Shown: positions 6,837 to 15,029 of the stretch, in pieces
Position numbering within the stretch: the first letter of the stretch is position 1
How the letters are laid out: each line of letters opens with the position of its first letter
Origin: Chitinophagaceae bacterium
GTDB lineage: Bacteria > Bacteroidota > Bacteroidia > Chitinophagales > Chitinophagaceae
Direction of reading: 5' to 3'
DNA: 64,000 bases
Assembly (NCBI GenBank): GCA_947488765.1
Contig: CANLAE010000002.1
Coordinates: 140,957-204,956 of the forward strand
The notes under the pieces: generated by a model
What the model was told of the DNA's origin: nothing
The model's database searches: none
What the model saw: the letters and a program-made list of their open reading frames with translations, nothing else
Made by a program: the position numbers and the translations under genes

Positions 6837-6866
6837 TAAAAGTAAAACATAAATCGATAAAACAAA
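6837..6866 (-). promoter_or_regulatory. Candidate tracrRNA promoter
   Basis: On the minus strand, TTTG (6866-6863) and TACTTTTA (6844-6837) are separated by 18 bp, close to the -33 TTTG / -7 TAnnTTTG layout of Bacteroidota. A start near 6830 would begin the RNA right at the anti-repeat. Confidence 0.5.
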
Positions 6867-6873
6867 ATATTTT

Positions 6874-7803
6874 ATGAAAAAGATTTTAGGATTGGACTTA
6901 GGAACAACCTCTATTGGATGGGCATTTGTTCGTGAAGCTGAGAAGGAGGGTGAAAAATCATCTATTATAAAAATAGGTGTAAGAGTAAATCCACTGACAA
7001 CTGATGAACAAACAGACTTTGAAAAAGGAAAGAGTGTTTCCTCTAATGCAGATAGAACTTTAAAACGTGGAGCAAGGAGAAATTTAGATAGATACAAGCT
7101 AAGAAGGAATAACCTCATTGAGGCTCTTAAAGAAAGTAAGCTTATCACTGATGAAACCATTTTGGCAGAATCAGATAAAGCAACAACACACTCAACCTAT
7201 CTAATTCGTTCAAAAGCGGCAACTGAAAAAATTGAGAAAGAAGAATTTGCAAGGGTTTTATTGATGATTAACAAAAAAAGAGGTTATAAAAGTAGCCGTA
7301 AAGCTAAAAATGAAGATGAAGGACAAGTAATAGATGGAATGGCAGTTGCTAAAACATTATATGAACAAGAGATAACCCCAGGAGAATATTGTTACCAAAT
7401 ATTAAAGTCTGGAAAAAAGCATCTGCCAGATTTCTATAGAAGTGATTTAAAAGCAGAATTTGAAAAAGTTGTGCAAAATTGTTTGTTGATTGCACAAAAT
7501 ATAAGCCATACTTGGGTTTCAGCCGTCTACGATAGTAAACAACGTATGCAAAAGATGGTATTTCCTGATGGAGTCCTTTATAATAAGCAAAAAGGGGTAG
7601 TTCGAACTCCAAAAGTGAACTTTATATTCAATGAAATCCCTTTACTGGCAAGCCATTTGGCCGAAAAAGAAAAAAGCGATTCTGAGAAAAATCGCCTAAA
7701 GTCCAGCTATGTGCCCGAGACTGGATTCGAACCAGCACACCCTTGCGAGTACCACCACCTCAAGGTGGCTTGTCTACCAATTTCAACACCCGGGCAACCT
7801 TAG
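6874..7803 (+). pseudogene. cas9: Chimeric frame: Cas9 N-terminus joined to a serine recombinase C-terminus
   Basis: A 309-codon frame made of three pieces. Residues 1 to ~195 are the N-terminus of a long type II-C Cas9: RuvC-I LGLDLGTTSIGWAF with Asp8, the Arg-rich bridge helix (RTLKRGARRNLDRYKLRRNN, ~61-80), and the start of the REC lobe (EFARVLLMINKKRGYKSSRK, LPDFYRSDL). From ~196 to ~275 it switches to the C-terminal end of a large serine recombinase (AQNISHTWVS, QRMQKMVFPDGVLYNK, RTPKVNFIFNEIP). Residues from 280 on are the antisense of tRNA-Leu. HNH, the rest of RuvC and the PAM-interacting domain are all missing, against roughly 1,400 residues in this Cas9 type. It is not an active nuclease. 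The join near 7444-7474 probably marks a large deletion or recombination. Confidence 0.82.
7712..7795 (-). tRNA. tRNA-Leu (anticodon GAG)
   Basis: The minus strand folds into an 84-nt class II tRNA: acceptor GCCCGGG pairing with CTCGGGC, discriminator A at 7712, a D arm with AAATTGGTAGAC, an anticodon stem CCACC/GGTGG with loop TTGAGGT (GAG), a long variable arm and the T arm CTGG TTCGAAT CCAG. The 3' CCA is not encoded. A recombinase remnant converges on its 3' end, which marks it as a likely attachment site. Confidence 0.95.
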
Positions 7804-7861
7804 TAATTTTAAAATTCCTATTTACAAATGTAACACGGAATTTGAAAAGAAATCAAACTCT

Positions 7862-9649
7862 TTACATTCTTTCCGGTACCTGAATTCCCAACACTTTCAT
7901 TCCCGTTTTAATCACTTGTGCACAGTTTGTTGCAATTTGTAAGCGTAATTGTTTTTTCGCTTCACTTTCTGCGTTTGTGATAGAATGTTGCGAATAAAAA
8001 GAATTGAAAATTTGTGCAACATTGAAAACATAAATTGCAATTTTACTAGGGTCATGTTCTGCAGCAGCTTCTGCTATGATTGTTGGGAACAACTCCAGTT
8101 GTACCAAAACATCCTTTTCTAATGGCAACAAAGTTGTATCGTTCAATCCCGGTACAATTGTTGTTGATGCTGCTTCATTTTTCCGTAAAATACTTTTAAT
8201 CCGTGCATGGGTATATTGTACAAAAGGACCAGTAAATCCATGAAAATCGATACTTTCTTCGGGATTAAAAATCATTTTCTTTTTTGGGTCAACTCGCAAT
8301 AAAAAAAACTTTAATGCACCTAAACCAATCGTATGATACAATTCATTTAATTCAGTTTCCGTGAAGTCTTTTACCTTACCCAACTCTTCTGTTTTTTGTT
8401 GTGCAATTTGTAACATCGCTTTTACCAAATCATCTGCATCAACCACAGTTCCTTCTCTGCTTTTCATTCGGCCTGTAGGTAATTCAACCATTCCATAACT
8501 TAAATGATGAATACCATTTGCACCGGGTAATTGTAGTTTTTGACATATTAACTTCAACACTTTCATGTGATAATTTTGCTCATCACCAATCACATAAATA
8601 CTTTCAGCAGCATTAAATTCCTGATAACGCTGCTCTGCCAATCCAATATCTTGTGTGATATAGACAGAAGTTCCGTCCTTTCTTTGAACCAATTTTTCAT
8701 CCAATCCTTCGCCGGTTAAATCTATCCAAACACTACTGTCTTCTTTGGTATAAAACACATTTTTTTGCAAGCCTTTTTCTACCAAGCCTTTACCCAACAA
8801 ATACATTTCACTTTCATAATACATTTTATCAAAATCGCTGCCAATAGTTTGATATGTTTTCCCAAATCCATCATAAACCCAACTATTCATTGTTTGCCAC
8901 AACTCAATCACATCAGGCTTTCCGGCTTCCCAATCCAACAACATTTGTTGGGTAGCTTTCATTATAGGTGCTTCTTTTTCTGCAGTATCTTTTGTAAATC
9001 CCTGAGCAACCAATGTTTCTACTTCAACCTTATAAGCATCATTAAATTTTACATAATAATCGCCTACAAAATGATCGCCTTTTGTATTGGTACTTTTTGG
9101 CGTTGCACCATTGGCAAAACGTTGCCAGGCTATCATACTTTTACAAATATGAACGCCTCTGTCGTTTACTATACAAGTCTTATAAACGTCATTCCCATTG
9201 GCTTTTAAAATTTCTGCAATACTCCATCCCAAAAAATTATTCCTTAAATGTCCTAAGTGCAAAGGCTTATTGGTATTGGGAGAAGAATACTCAACCATAA
9301 CTCTATTACCATTACTTTCTTTCATTCCGTATGCAGAATTATTGAATGCAATTTGTGCAAATTGTAACCAATAATTATTTGCAACAACAATATTTAAAAA
9401 GCCTTTCACAATATTAAATGATGCAATCAAATTTGAATTGTGTTGCATTAAATATGCACCAATTTCATTCCCTAATTCATCAGGAGATTTTTTTAATTGC
9501 TTTACAAATGCAAACAATACAACGGCATAATCCCCTTCAAACTCAGGCTTGGTAGCATTTACAGCAATTGCAGATACTTCTATTGGAAAGTCATAAAGCT
9601 GGTGAATTGCTTTAGCAGCAGCTTCCTTAATTTGTTGCACAACACTCAT
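7862..9649 (-). CDS. argS: Arginyl-tRNA synthetase
   Basis: 595 residues, full length. It charges tRNA-Arg in the cytoplasm as a class I synthetase. The N-terminal additional domain (1-~110) is followed by the HIGH motif as HLGH at 131-134 within NTNKPLHLGHLRNN, and a KMSKS-like loop GRMKSREGT in the middle. The C-terminal anticodon-binding helical domain (YTHARIKSILRK) ends in VPERM, typical of ArgS. A -7 box (TAGATTTG) lies 24-31 bp upstream on this strand. It is divergent from the GtrA-family gene and follows tRNA-Leu on the same strand, but nothing suggests a joint function. Confidence 0.97.
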   Translation of the reverse strand: MSVVQQIKEAAAKAIHQLYDFPIEVSAIAVNATKPEFEGDYAVVLFAFVKQLKKSPDELGNEIGAYLMQHNSNLIASFNIVKGFLNIVVANNYWLQFAQIAFNNSAYGMKESNGNRVMVEYSSPNTNKPLHLGHLRNNFLGWSIAEILKANGNDVYKTCIVNDRGVHICKSMIAWQRFANGATPKSTNTKGDHFVGDYYVKFNDAYKVEVETLVAQGFTKDTAEKEAPIMKATQQMLLDWEAGKPDVIELWQTMNSWVYDGFGKTYQTIGSDFDKMYYESEMYLLGKGLVEKGLQKNVFYTKEDSSVWIDLTGEGLDEKLVQRKDGTSVYITQDIGLAEQRYQEFNAAESIYVIGDEQNYHMKVLKLICQKLQLPGANGIHHLSYGMVELPTGRMKSREGTVVDADDLVKAMLQIAQQKTEELGKVKDFTETELNELYHTIGLGALKFFLLRVDPKKKMIFNPEESIDFHGFTGPFVQYTHARIKSILRKNEAASTTIVPGLNDTTLLPLEKDVLVQLELFPTIIAEAAAEHDPSKIAIYVFNVAQIFNSFYSQHSITNAESEAKKQLRLQIATNCAQVIKTGMKVLGIQVPERM

Positions 9650-9672
9650 AATACCTTAACATTTTGTGAATG

Positions 9673-9680
9673 CAAATCTA
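9673..9680 (-). promoter_or_regulatory. -7 element upstream of argS
   Basis: The minus strand reads TAGATTTG, a match to TAnnTTTG, 23 bp before the argS ATG. No well-spaced TTTG at -33 was found. Confidence 0.5.
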
Positions 9681-9693
9681 ATTGATTAGCGCC

Positions 9694-9701
9694 TATCTTT
9701 G
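9694..9701 (+). promoter_or_regulatory. -7 element upstream of the GtrA-like gene
   Basis: TATCTTTG matches the Bacteroidota -7 consensus. Its position means that a GTG at 9701 would overlap the promoter, which favours the ATG at 9716 as the start. Confidence 0.55.
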
Positions 9702-9715
9702 TGCCTATCATTTTT

Positions 9716-10219
9716 ATGTATCAAATTCACGAATTTACCCGAAATTTAATTTTACAGTTTATAGATTTTTTCTATCCATTGTTTAAGAAAATCATGCCAC
9801 TACAAACCTTCAGGTATGCAGCATGTGGTGGGTTTAATACTGTATTGAGTATTGTTTTATATGCAGTGGCTTATAATTATATTTTCACCAGTGATACCAT
9901 TCAATTAAGGGCAAACTTTGCTTTATCAAGACATATTGCCGCAGATTACCTATTTGCTTTCTGGATTGCCTTTCCGATTGGTTTTTATTTAAGCAGATAT
10001 GTTGTTTTTCAGGAATCTTCTTTACCCAAAAACGTGCAACTTTTCAGGTACTTTATTGTTACCTGCGGTGCAATGGGATTGAACTATATTTTTTTAAAAT
10101 TTTTTGTGGAGGCCTTTGATATTAATGGACCAATTGCAAAAATATTTACCACTGTTTTTGTAATTGCATTCAGTTATATTTCGCAAAGAAATTTTTCTTT
10201 CAAAGAAAAGCAGGCATAA
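9716..10219 (+). CDS. GtrA family membrane protein
   Basis: 167 residues from ATG 9716; a GTG 15 bases earlier overlaps the -7 box and is less likely. Four hydrophobic segments are visible (around FRYAACGGFNTVLSIVLYAV, LFAFWIAFPIGFYLS, YFIVTCGAMGLNYIF and IFTTVFVIAFSYI), and the chain ends in the basic SQRNFSFK signature of GtrA proteins. The family is thought to help move lipid-linked sugars or serve glycosyltransferases in the inner membrane. The exact substrate is unknown, and no polyprenyl-glycosyl transferase is adjacent, although a GT4 enzyme lies less than 1 kb away on the other strand. Confidence 0.85.
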   Translation: MYQIHEFTRNLILQFIDFFYPLFKKIMPLQTFRYAACGGFNTVLSIVLYAVAYNYIFTSDTIQLRANFALSRHIAADYLFAFWIAFPIGFYLSRYVVFQESSLPKNVQLFRYFIVTCGAMGLNYIFLKFFVEAFDINGPIAKIFTTVFVIAFSYISQRNFSFKEKQA

Positions 10220-10222
10220 TAT

Positions 10223-10789
10223 CTACCTCAATCTTTCCGGAGCTCCATTATTCCACTTCACAATTATGGAAGGCGATGCAACAGTTATTTCATCTTGCAG
10301 ATGTTTAACTACATAATCAACTCCTTCAATAATTCTTGTATCTATTTCTGAAAATATTTTAGGAGCTGCATGATTACTGATGTTTGCAGAAGTACTGACA
10401 ATCGGTTTACGAAACCTTTTAATCAAGGTTTTACAAAACTCATCCGAACAAATACGCATTGCCACAGAACCGTCAACAGCCAGTACATTTTCTGCCAAAC
10501 CAATTGCATTTTCATAAATAACTGTAGTGGGTGATTCGATCGTTTCTAAATAATCAAACACCGCCAAATCAACAGTAGCAATATGTTGCATCACTTCTCT
10601 TTCGCTAGATACCAAAACAACAAAGCTTTTATTGGCAGGTCTTTGCTTCAGTTCAATGATCCTTTCAACAGCAGCTGCATTTGTGGCATCGCATCCTATG
10701 CCCCATATTGTATCTGTAGGATATAAAATAATTCCACCGGCATGTAGAACCTTTAAACATTCTTCTATATCGCTTGTAAATGATTGCAT
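10223..10789 (-). CDS. L-threonylcarbamoyladenylate synthase (Sua5/YciO/YrdC family)
   Basis: 188 residues, a single YrdC domain without the Sua5 C-terminal extension. It is expected to make threonylcarbamoyl-AMP from threonine, bicarbonate and ATP for the t6A37 modification of ANN-decoding tRNAs. Motifs: GGIILYPTDTIWGIGCDATN near the N-terminus, ELKQRPANKSFVVLVSS, and the conserved KPIVSTSANIS late in the domain. It is 15 bp from the GT4 gene on the same strand, so co-transcription is likely. The related YciO branch has the same fold but weaker activity, hence no gene symbol. Confidence 0.88.
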   Translation of the reverse strand: MQSFTSDIEECLKVLHAGGIILYPTDTIWGIGCDATNAAAVERIIELKQRPANKSFVVLVSSEREVMQHIATVDLAVFDYLETIESPTTVIYENAIGLAENVLAVDGSVAMRICSDEFCKTLIKRFRKPIVSTSANISNHAAPKIFSEIDTRIIEGVDYVVKHLQDEITVASPSIIVKWNNGAPERLR

Positions 10790-10804
10790 TTTTTTAATTA
10801 AAAT

Positions 10805-11980
10805 TTAGATCAATAATTTTTGATAAACATTCATTACGGCTTCGGCACATTTTTGTTGTGTAAATTGTTGTGCATGTATCTTTCCTTTTGCAATCATTTC
10901 ATTTCTCAAATTTTCATTATTCGCAATTTCATGCATTGCATTTGCCATTGCATGCACATCAAATGGTGACACATAGCATGCAGCATTGCCGCCTGTTTCG
11001 GGCATACAGGATACATTACTTATAATCACAGGAATATTGCTCCACAAAGCTTCTAAAACCGGAATACCAAATCCTTCAAAAGTAGAAGGATAAATCATAG
11101 CAATCGCCTGCTGATAAATTGCAGGAAAGTCGGCAGCTGATGTATAGGCGAATTCCTTTGCAGCAACATGGTCTGATAAGAAAATAATATCATTCAATAA
11201 ATCATTTTCTTTTACATAATCTTTCACTAATTGTTTGTAAGTGCCTCCATCTCCTATTACAACCAATGGTATAGTAACATTGCTGAAAGATTGATTAATA
11301 TTAGATTTGATGGCATGAATAGCTTTACATATCGTCAATAAATTTTTCCTTTCAATGATTGAACCTACATACAGAAAAAAATTGTCGGGCAATTGATACA
11401 ATTGTTGAACACGTTTTTTTTCTTGCTCAGAAACTTCAACTCCAAATGCAGGATTGCAACTTTGATAACAAACTGAAATTTTTTCTGAGGAAACTTTATA
11501 AAAATCAATTAAATCATTTTTTGTTTGGTGGCTGATTGCAATAATATGGTTGGCATTTACACAGGCATGCTTAAATTTTTTTCTGTAAATTTTTACATCA
11601 ATTGGATTGTATTGTTCAGGGTTTCTTTCAAAAATCAAATCATGCATTGTTACTACAGATTTGACAGATGTATTTTGAATACCAAAAGGAATCTCATGAC
11701 TCAATCCATGATAAATATCAATACCCAATTTTACCAAATCTTTTTTCACCCAACTACTTCTCCAAGCACTTCGAAAAATAGAGGCAGGAAAATGTGTAGG
11801 AATTATCGTTTTGATATTTTCAATTGAATCAATTTTGAATAAATTGGTTTGTTTTGGTGTAAACAAATAATAATTATCTTCAACAAAATATTTTGCCAAA
11901 GATGAAATCAGGGTTCGGCTGTAATGACCCAATCCTGTTCCATTTGTAAATGCACGTTTTGCTTCAAATCCAATCTTCAT
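10805..11980 (-). CDS. Glycosyltransferase family 4 (GT-B fold)
   Basis: 391 residues with no signal peptide, so cytoplasmic or peripheral at the inner membrane. The N-terminal Rossmann domain carries the glycine-rich GTGLGHYSRTLI, as in GT4 enzymes. The C-terminal domain has LYVGSIIERKNL and the nucleotide-sugar motif YPSTFEGFGIPVLEAL with the E-x7-E pair. It transfers a sugar from an activated donor to an unknown acceptor, probably in surface polysaccharide or glycolipid synthesis. It is isolated from any recognisable polysaccharide cluster and pairs only with the YrdC gene downstream. Confidence 0.88.
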   Translation of the reverse strand: MKIGFEAKRAFTNGTGLGHYSRTLISSLAKYFVEDNYYLFTPKQTNLFKIDSIENIKTIIPTHFPASIFRSAWRSSWVKKDLVKLGIDIYHGLSHEIPFGIQNTSVKSVVTMHDLIFERNPEQYNPIDVKIYRKKFKHACVNANHIIAISHQTKNDLIDFYKVSSEKISVCYQSCNPAFGVEVSEQEKKRVQQLYQLPDNFFLYVGSIIERKNLLTICKAIHAIKSNINQSFSNVTIPLVVIGDGGTYKQLVKDYVKENDLLNDIIFLSDHVAAKEFAYTSAADFPAIYQQAIAMIYPSTFEGFGIPVLEALWSNIPVIISNVSCMPETGGNAACYVSPFDVHAMANAMHEIANNENLRNEMIAKGKIHAQQFTQQKCAEAVMNVYQKLLI

Positions 11981-12126
11981 AATTACTTAAATAACACGAT
12001 CGTATTAAATTACAAATTTGCAGCTTTAATTTGATTAAAGTTGTTTCTGCCTATGAAGTATTTTAAACTGAAATTGTAGCCAAAAGCATTGAGTAGTTTA
12101 TTTAATTTACCTAAGTTTGTTGGGCT

Positions 12127-12960
12127 ATGAATTGGAATGAAAAGAAAATAAGAATCGCTGTGTTAGATATGAATGAAGGTCATTTCAATCAAGGCATGCG
12201 TTGTATCCGAGAAATAATCAATACCTGGAGTAGTCATATTCATACAGATATTACACTTGATGAGTTTGAAGTTCGTATCAAAGAAGAATTACCGGATACA
12301 AGCTACGATATTTATATTTCAAGCGGAGGACCAGGTTCGCCACTTGAAAGTGAAGGTAGCAGCTGGGAAAAAAAATATTTTAACTGGTTAATAAACATGG
12401 AAGAATGGAATAGCCATTCTGAATTGATTCCCAAACATGTTTTTTTTATTTGTCATAGTTTTCAATTAGTTTGTCGTCATTACAAAATAGGAAATGTTTG
12501 CAAAAGAAAATCCACATCTTTCGGAGTTTTTCCAATGCATCAGTTAGAAAACGAACATGATGAAATTGTTTTTAATGGTTTGAACGAACCCTTCTATGCA
12601 GTTGACAGCAGAGATTATCAGGTAATTGAACCTGATTACCAACAACTGAGAAAGATGGGTGCAACTATTTTGGCAATTGAAAAAGACAGACCGCATGTGC
12701 CTTTGGAAAGAGCAATCATGGCAATCCGTTTTAATGAATATTTTATTGGTACACAATTTCATCCCGAGGCTGATGCAATTGGTATGAGTATGTATTTGCA
12801 ACGTGCGGATAAAAAAGAAATCATCATCGCAACACATGGTGAAGCTAAGTGGCAAAACATGTTGGAACATTTGAGTGATCCTGATAAAATTCTATGGACT
12901 TACAATTGTATTCTGCCCAACTTTTTAAACAATGCAATTAAGGTATTAGCCTTAGCATAA
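12127..12960 (+). CDS. Class I glutamine amidotransferase-like protein
   Basis: 277 residues. A GATase1 domain with SGGPGSPLE (66-74, oxyanion strand), the nucleophile Cys109 in FICHSFQL and the His212/Glu214 pair in QFHPEAD, so the catalytic triad is complete. About 60 extra residues follow the triad (HGEAKWQNMLEHL). The family releases ammonia from glutamine for a partner synthetase, or acts as a peptidase-like amidase. The next gene, 55 bp downstream on the same strand, looks like an ATP-grasp ligase, so the two may form one amidating or ligating enzyme. The product is unknown. A possible -7 box TAAGTTTG sits at 12112-12119, very close to the ATG. Confidence 0.8.
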   Translation: MNWNEKKIRIAVLDMNEGHFNQGMRCIREIINTWSSHIHTDITLDEFEVRIKEELPDTSYDIYISSGGPGSPLESEGSSWEKKYFNWLINMEEWNSHSELIPKHVFFICHSFQLVCRHYKIGNVCKRKSTSFGVFPMHQLENEHDEIVFNGLNEPFYAVDSRDYQVIEPDYQQLRKMGATILAIEKDRPHVPLERAIMAIRFNEYFIGTQFHPEADAIGMSMYLQRADKKEIIIATHGEAKWQNMLEHLSDPDKILWTYNCILPNFLNNAIKVLALA

Positions 12961-13015
12961 ATCATTGTTTATAAACAACACTATCTTTCACTATATTACA
13001 CATTAAATTATTACA

Positions 13016-14212
13016 ATGATTGCTGAAATAAGAAATAAATTCAACACTCAATTTACCGAAGAAAAATACAAAGCTTTTATAGAAGAGTTACATAGTCAAT
13101 ATTTTGGTGCGTTAGAATTTAGAGTAGCTGAAACTCCCATATTTGTTGATAAGTTTTTTACTAAAAAAATGCTGGATACCTGCGAAAATATCATCGATGT
13201 AATTACCGGCTACAACTTTAAAACCCTTACCTCACATGCTATTCCGGGTAATGTACGTGTACCCAATGAACAAGATCACTGTCATTTTATTGCATTTGAT
13301 TTTGGTATTTGTGAAAATGAAGCAGGTGAATTGGAACCTCAGTTAATTGAAATGCAAGGATTTCCATCACTATTTGCATACGAAGTTTATCTTGATATTA
13401 CTCTCAGAAAACATTTTGAAATTCCGGAGAATTATTCTGCATATTTAAATGGATTGGATGAAAAAAGTTACCTGTCATTATTGAAGGAAATAATAGTTGG
13501 TAATAACCACTCTGAAAATATAATTTTATTAGAAGTATTACCGCATCAACAAAAAACAAGAATTGATTTTTATTTGACTGAAGCATATTTAGGTATCCCT
13601 GTTGTTTGTGTTAGCGAATTAATTAAGGAAGGAAAAAAAATATTTTATACTCGCAATAACCGAAAGATTGAAGTAACAAGAATTTACAACAGAGTTATTT
13701 TTGATGACTTACAAAAACAATCCACAGAAATTCAGGAAAAAGGAAAAATGTTATTGGAAGAATTGGATGTTGAATGGATTACACATCCCAATTGGTTTTA
13801 CAGAATCAGTAAATACACATTGCCATTTATCAATCATCCGAATGTACCTTATACAAGATTTTTGAATGAGATAAAAGAGATCCCGGAAGACTTAGAAAAT
13901 TATGTTTTAAAACCATTGTTTTCTTTTGCCGGTCAAGGTGTAATTATTGATGTTACAAAAAATGATTTTGATAATGTACCCGATCCTGAAAATTGGATAT
14001 TGCAACAAAAGGTCAAATATGCTGATGTTATTCCAACACCTGATGGACACGCAAAAGCTGAAATAAGAATATTTTATTTTTGGAAAGAAGGCGATACAAG
14101 ACCCATTGCCACAAATAATCTTGCTCGTTTAAGCAAAGGAAAAATGATTGGTGTTCGATATAATCAAGATAAAAAATGGGTTGGTGGCACTACTGCATAT
14201 TTTGAACAATAA
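13016..14212 (+). CDS. Putative ATP-grasp ligase, uncharacterised
   Basis: 398 residues, cytoplasmic. No family name is certain. The C-terminal 100 residues have the look of an ATP-grasp core: YVLKPLFSFAGQGVIID with Lys299 and a Gly-rich loop (295-312), WILQQKVKYAD (~327-337), acidic and basic residues at AEIRIFYFW (348-356) and an Asn/Arg pair at TNNLARLS (366-373). The N-terminal part (MIAEIRNKFN to ~180) has no recognised motif apart from an acidic QLIEMQGFPS stretch. It follows the GATase gene by 55 bp, so a peptide- or amide-bond-forming pair is the best guess, comparable in principle to glutathionylspermidine-type or carboxylate-amine ligases. The substrate is open. Confidence 0.6.
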   Translation: MIAEIRNKFNTQFTEEKYKAFIEELHSQYFGALEFRVAETPIFVDKFFTKKMLDTCENIIDVITGYNFKTLTSHAIPGNVRVPNEQDHCHFIAFDFGICENEAGELEPQLIEMQGFPSLFAYEVYLDITLRKHFEIPENYSAYLNGLDEKSYLSLLKEIIVGNNHSENIILLEVLPHQQKTRIDFYLTEAYLGIPVVCVSELIKEGKKIFYTRNNRKIEVTRIYNRVIFDDLQKQSTEIQEKGKMLLEELDVEWITHPNWFYRISKYTLPFINHPNVPYTRFLNEIKEIPEDLENYVLKPLFSFAGQGVIIDVTKNDFDNVPDPENWILQQKVKYADVIPTPDGHAKAEIRIFYFWKEGDTRPIATNNLARLSKGKMIGVRYNQDKKWVGGTTAYFEQ

Positions 14213-14222
14213 TGCTTCAAGC

Positions 14223-15029
14223 TTATTTCAAAATATTGAAAAAATTATACTCAAATTTTAACAGGAGTCCATTTGGTGCAGTTCTGAGCATATTGCTGTA
14301 AATCTGGTATCTGTATGCAATATCAAGCCTTGCAACGCTATTAAAAATTAATTGTAATGATGGTGCAATATCTACATATGATTTGCCATTTCCCAACAAG
14401 CTTTGCCCCAACAACTCAATCATACAATTAAGATTTGTTTGATTGTAATTTGTATATTCTTTTGGTAACAATAATTTGCCTGCAGAGAAAGTATAATTTA
14501 TTGCCTGATTACTTTGATTACTAGGAAATTTATTGACAATAGTATTGTTCTGAGCTTGTTCAAAACTGACAGTTGAACTATAAGCATATTTGTGTATTAA
14601 CTGAGTTGCAATCATGCCAAGTTCATATCCGGTATTGTGTCCTACAGTTTCAATTTCATCTTGATGAATATCACTGTTGTTGAAGCTATATCTGCCAAAA
14701 GATGCCATTCGAAAATGACGATGCACATCTTCGACAGTTAACCAACGATATTTTGCATAAAAACTTGCCCCCTCTGCAACCAATCCATTATTTCTTTTAC
14801 TCAGAAATGATTGTCCATGCAACATTAATTTTTTATTTACTCCAACCATCACTTCAGGCATTACATGGTAATTAATGGTTTTATCACTGTTGCCCATAAA
14901 ACTGTTCATCAATCTTATTCCAATGCTCTTTGCAGGCATATTGCTTGCAGGTTCGGTAAAAACAAAAAGTTCTTGTGCAGAAGATTTCAAAGAAATTTGA
15001 AAGCATAGAAATAGCAATAATATTCGCAT
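14223..15029 (-). CDS. Exported protein, probable outer-membrane beta-barrel
   Basis: 268 residues with a signal peptide (1-18, ending SSA before QELF). The rest shows alternating hydrophobic and aromatic strands (FYAKYRWLTV, MASFGRYSF, RLDIAYRYQIYS, LLLKFEYNF) and ends in an aromatic-rich strand, as in outer-membrane barrels. The start overlaps the stop of the thioredoxin gene by one base, so the two are translationally close. It is the last gene of the run of metal/redox genes starting at 17069, so a role in metal efflux or sensing is plausible but not shown. Confidence 0.65.
   Translation of the reverse strand: MRILLLFLCFQISLKSSAQELFVFTEPASNMPAKSIGIRLMNSFMGNSDKTINYHVMPEVMVGVNKKLMLHGQSFLSKRNNGLVAEGASFYAKYRWLTVEDVHRHFRMASFGRYSFNNSDIHQDEIETVGHNTGYELGMIATQLIHKYAYSSTVSFEQAQNNTIVNKFPSNQSNQAINYTFSAGKLLLPKEYTNYNQTNLNCMIELLGQSLLGNGKSYVDIAPSLQLIFNSVARLDIAYRYQIYSNMLRTAPNGLLLKFEYNFFNILK

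Noticed and set aside
6874..7803. A functional small Cas9 variant
   Set aside because: HNH, RuvC-II/III and the PAM-interacting domain are absent, and the second part belongs to a recombinase family, so it cannot be a nuclease of Cas9 type.
7709..7942. A 77-codon plus-strand frame reading MCPRLDSNQHTLAS
   Set aside because: Its first part is the antisense of tRNA-Leu, and the rest overlaps the 3' end of argS. Such peptides are common false predictions at tRNA genes.
8765..9208. A 147-codon plus-strand frame inside argS
   Set aside because: It is antisense to conserved ArgS coding sequence and has no family signature.
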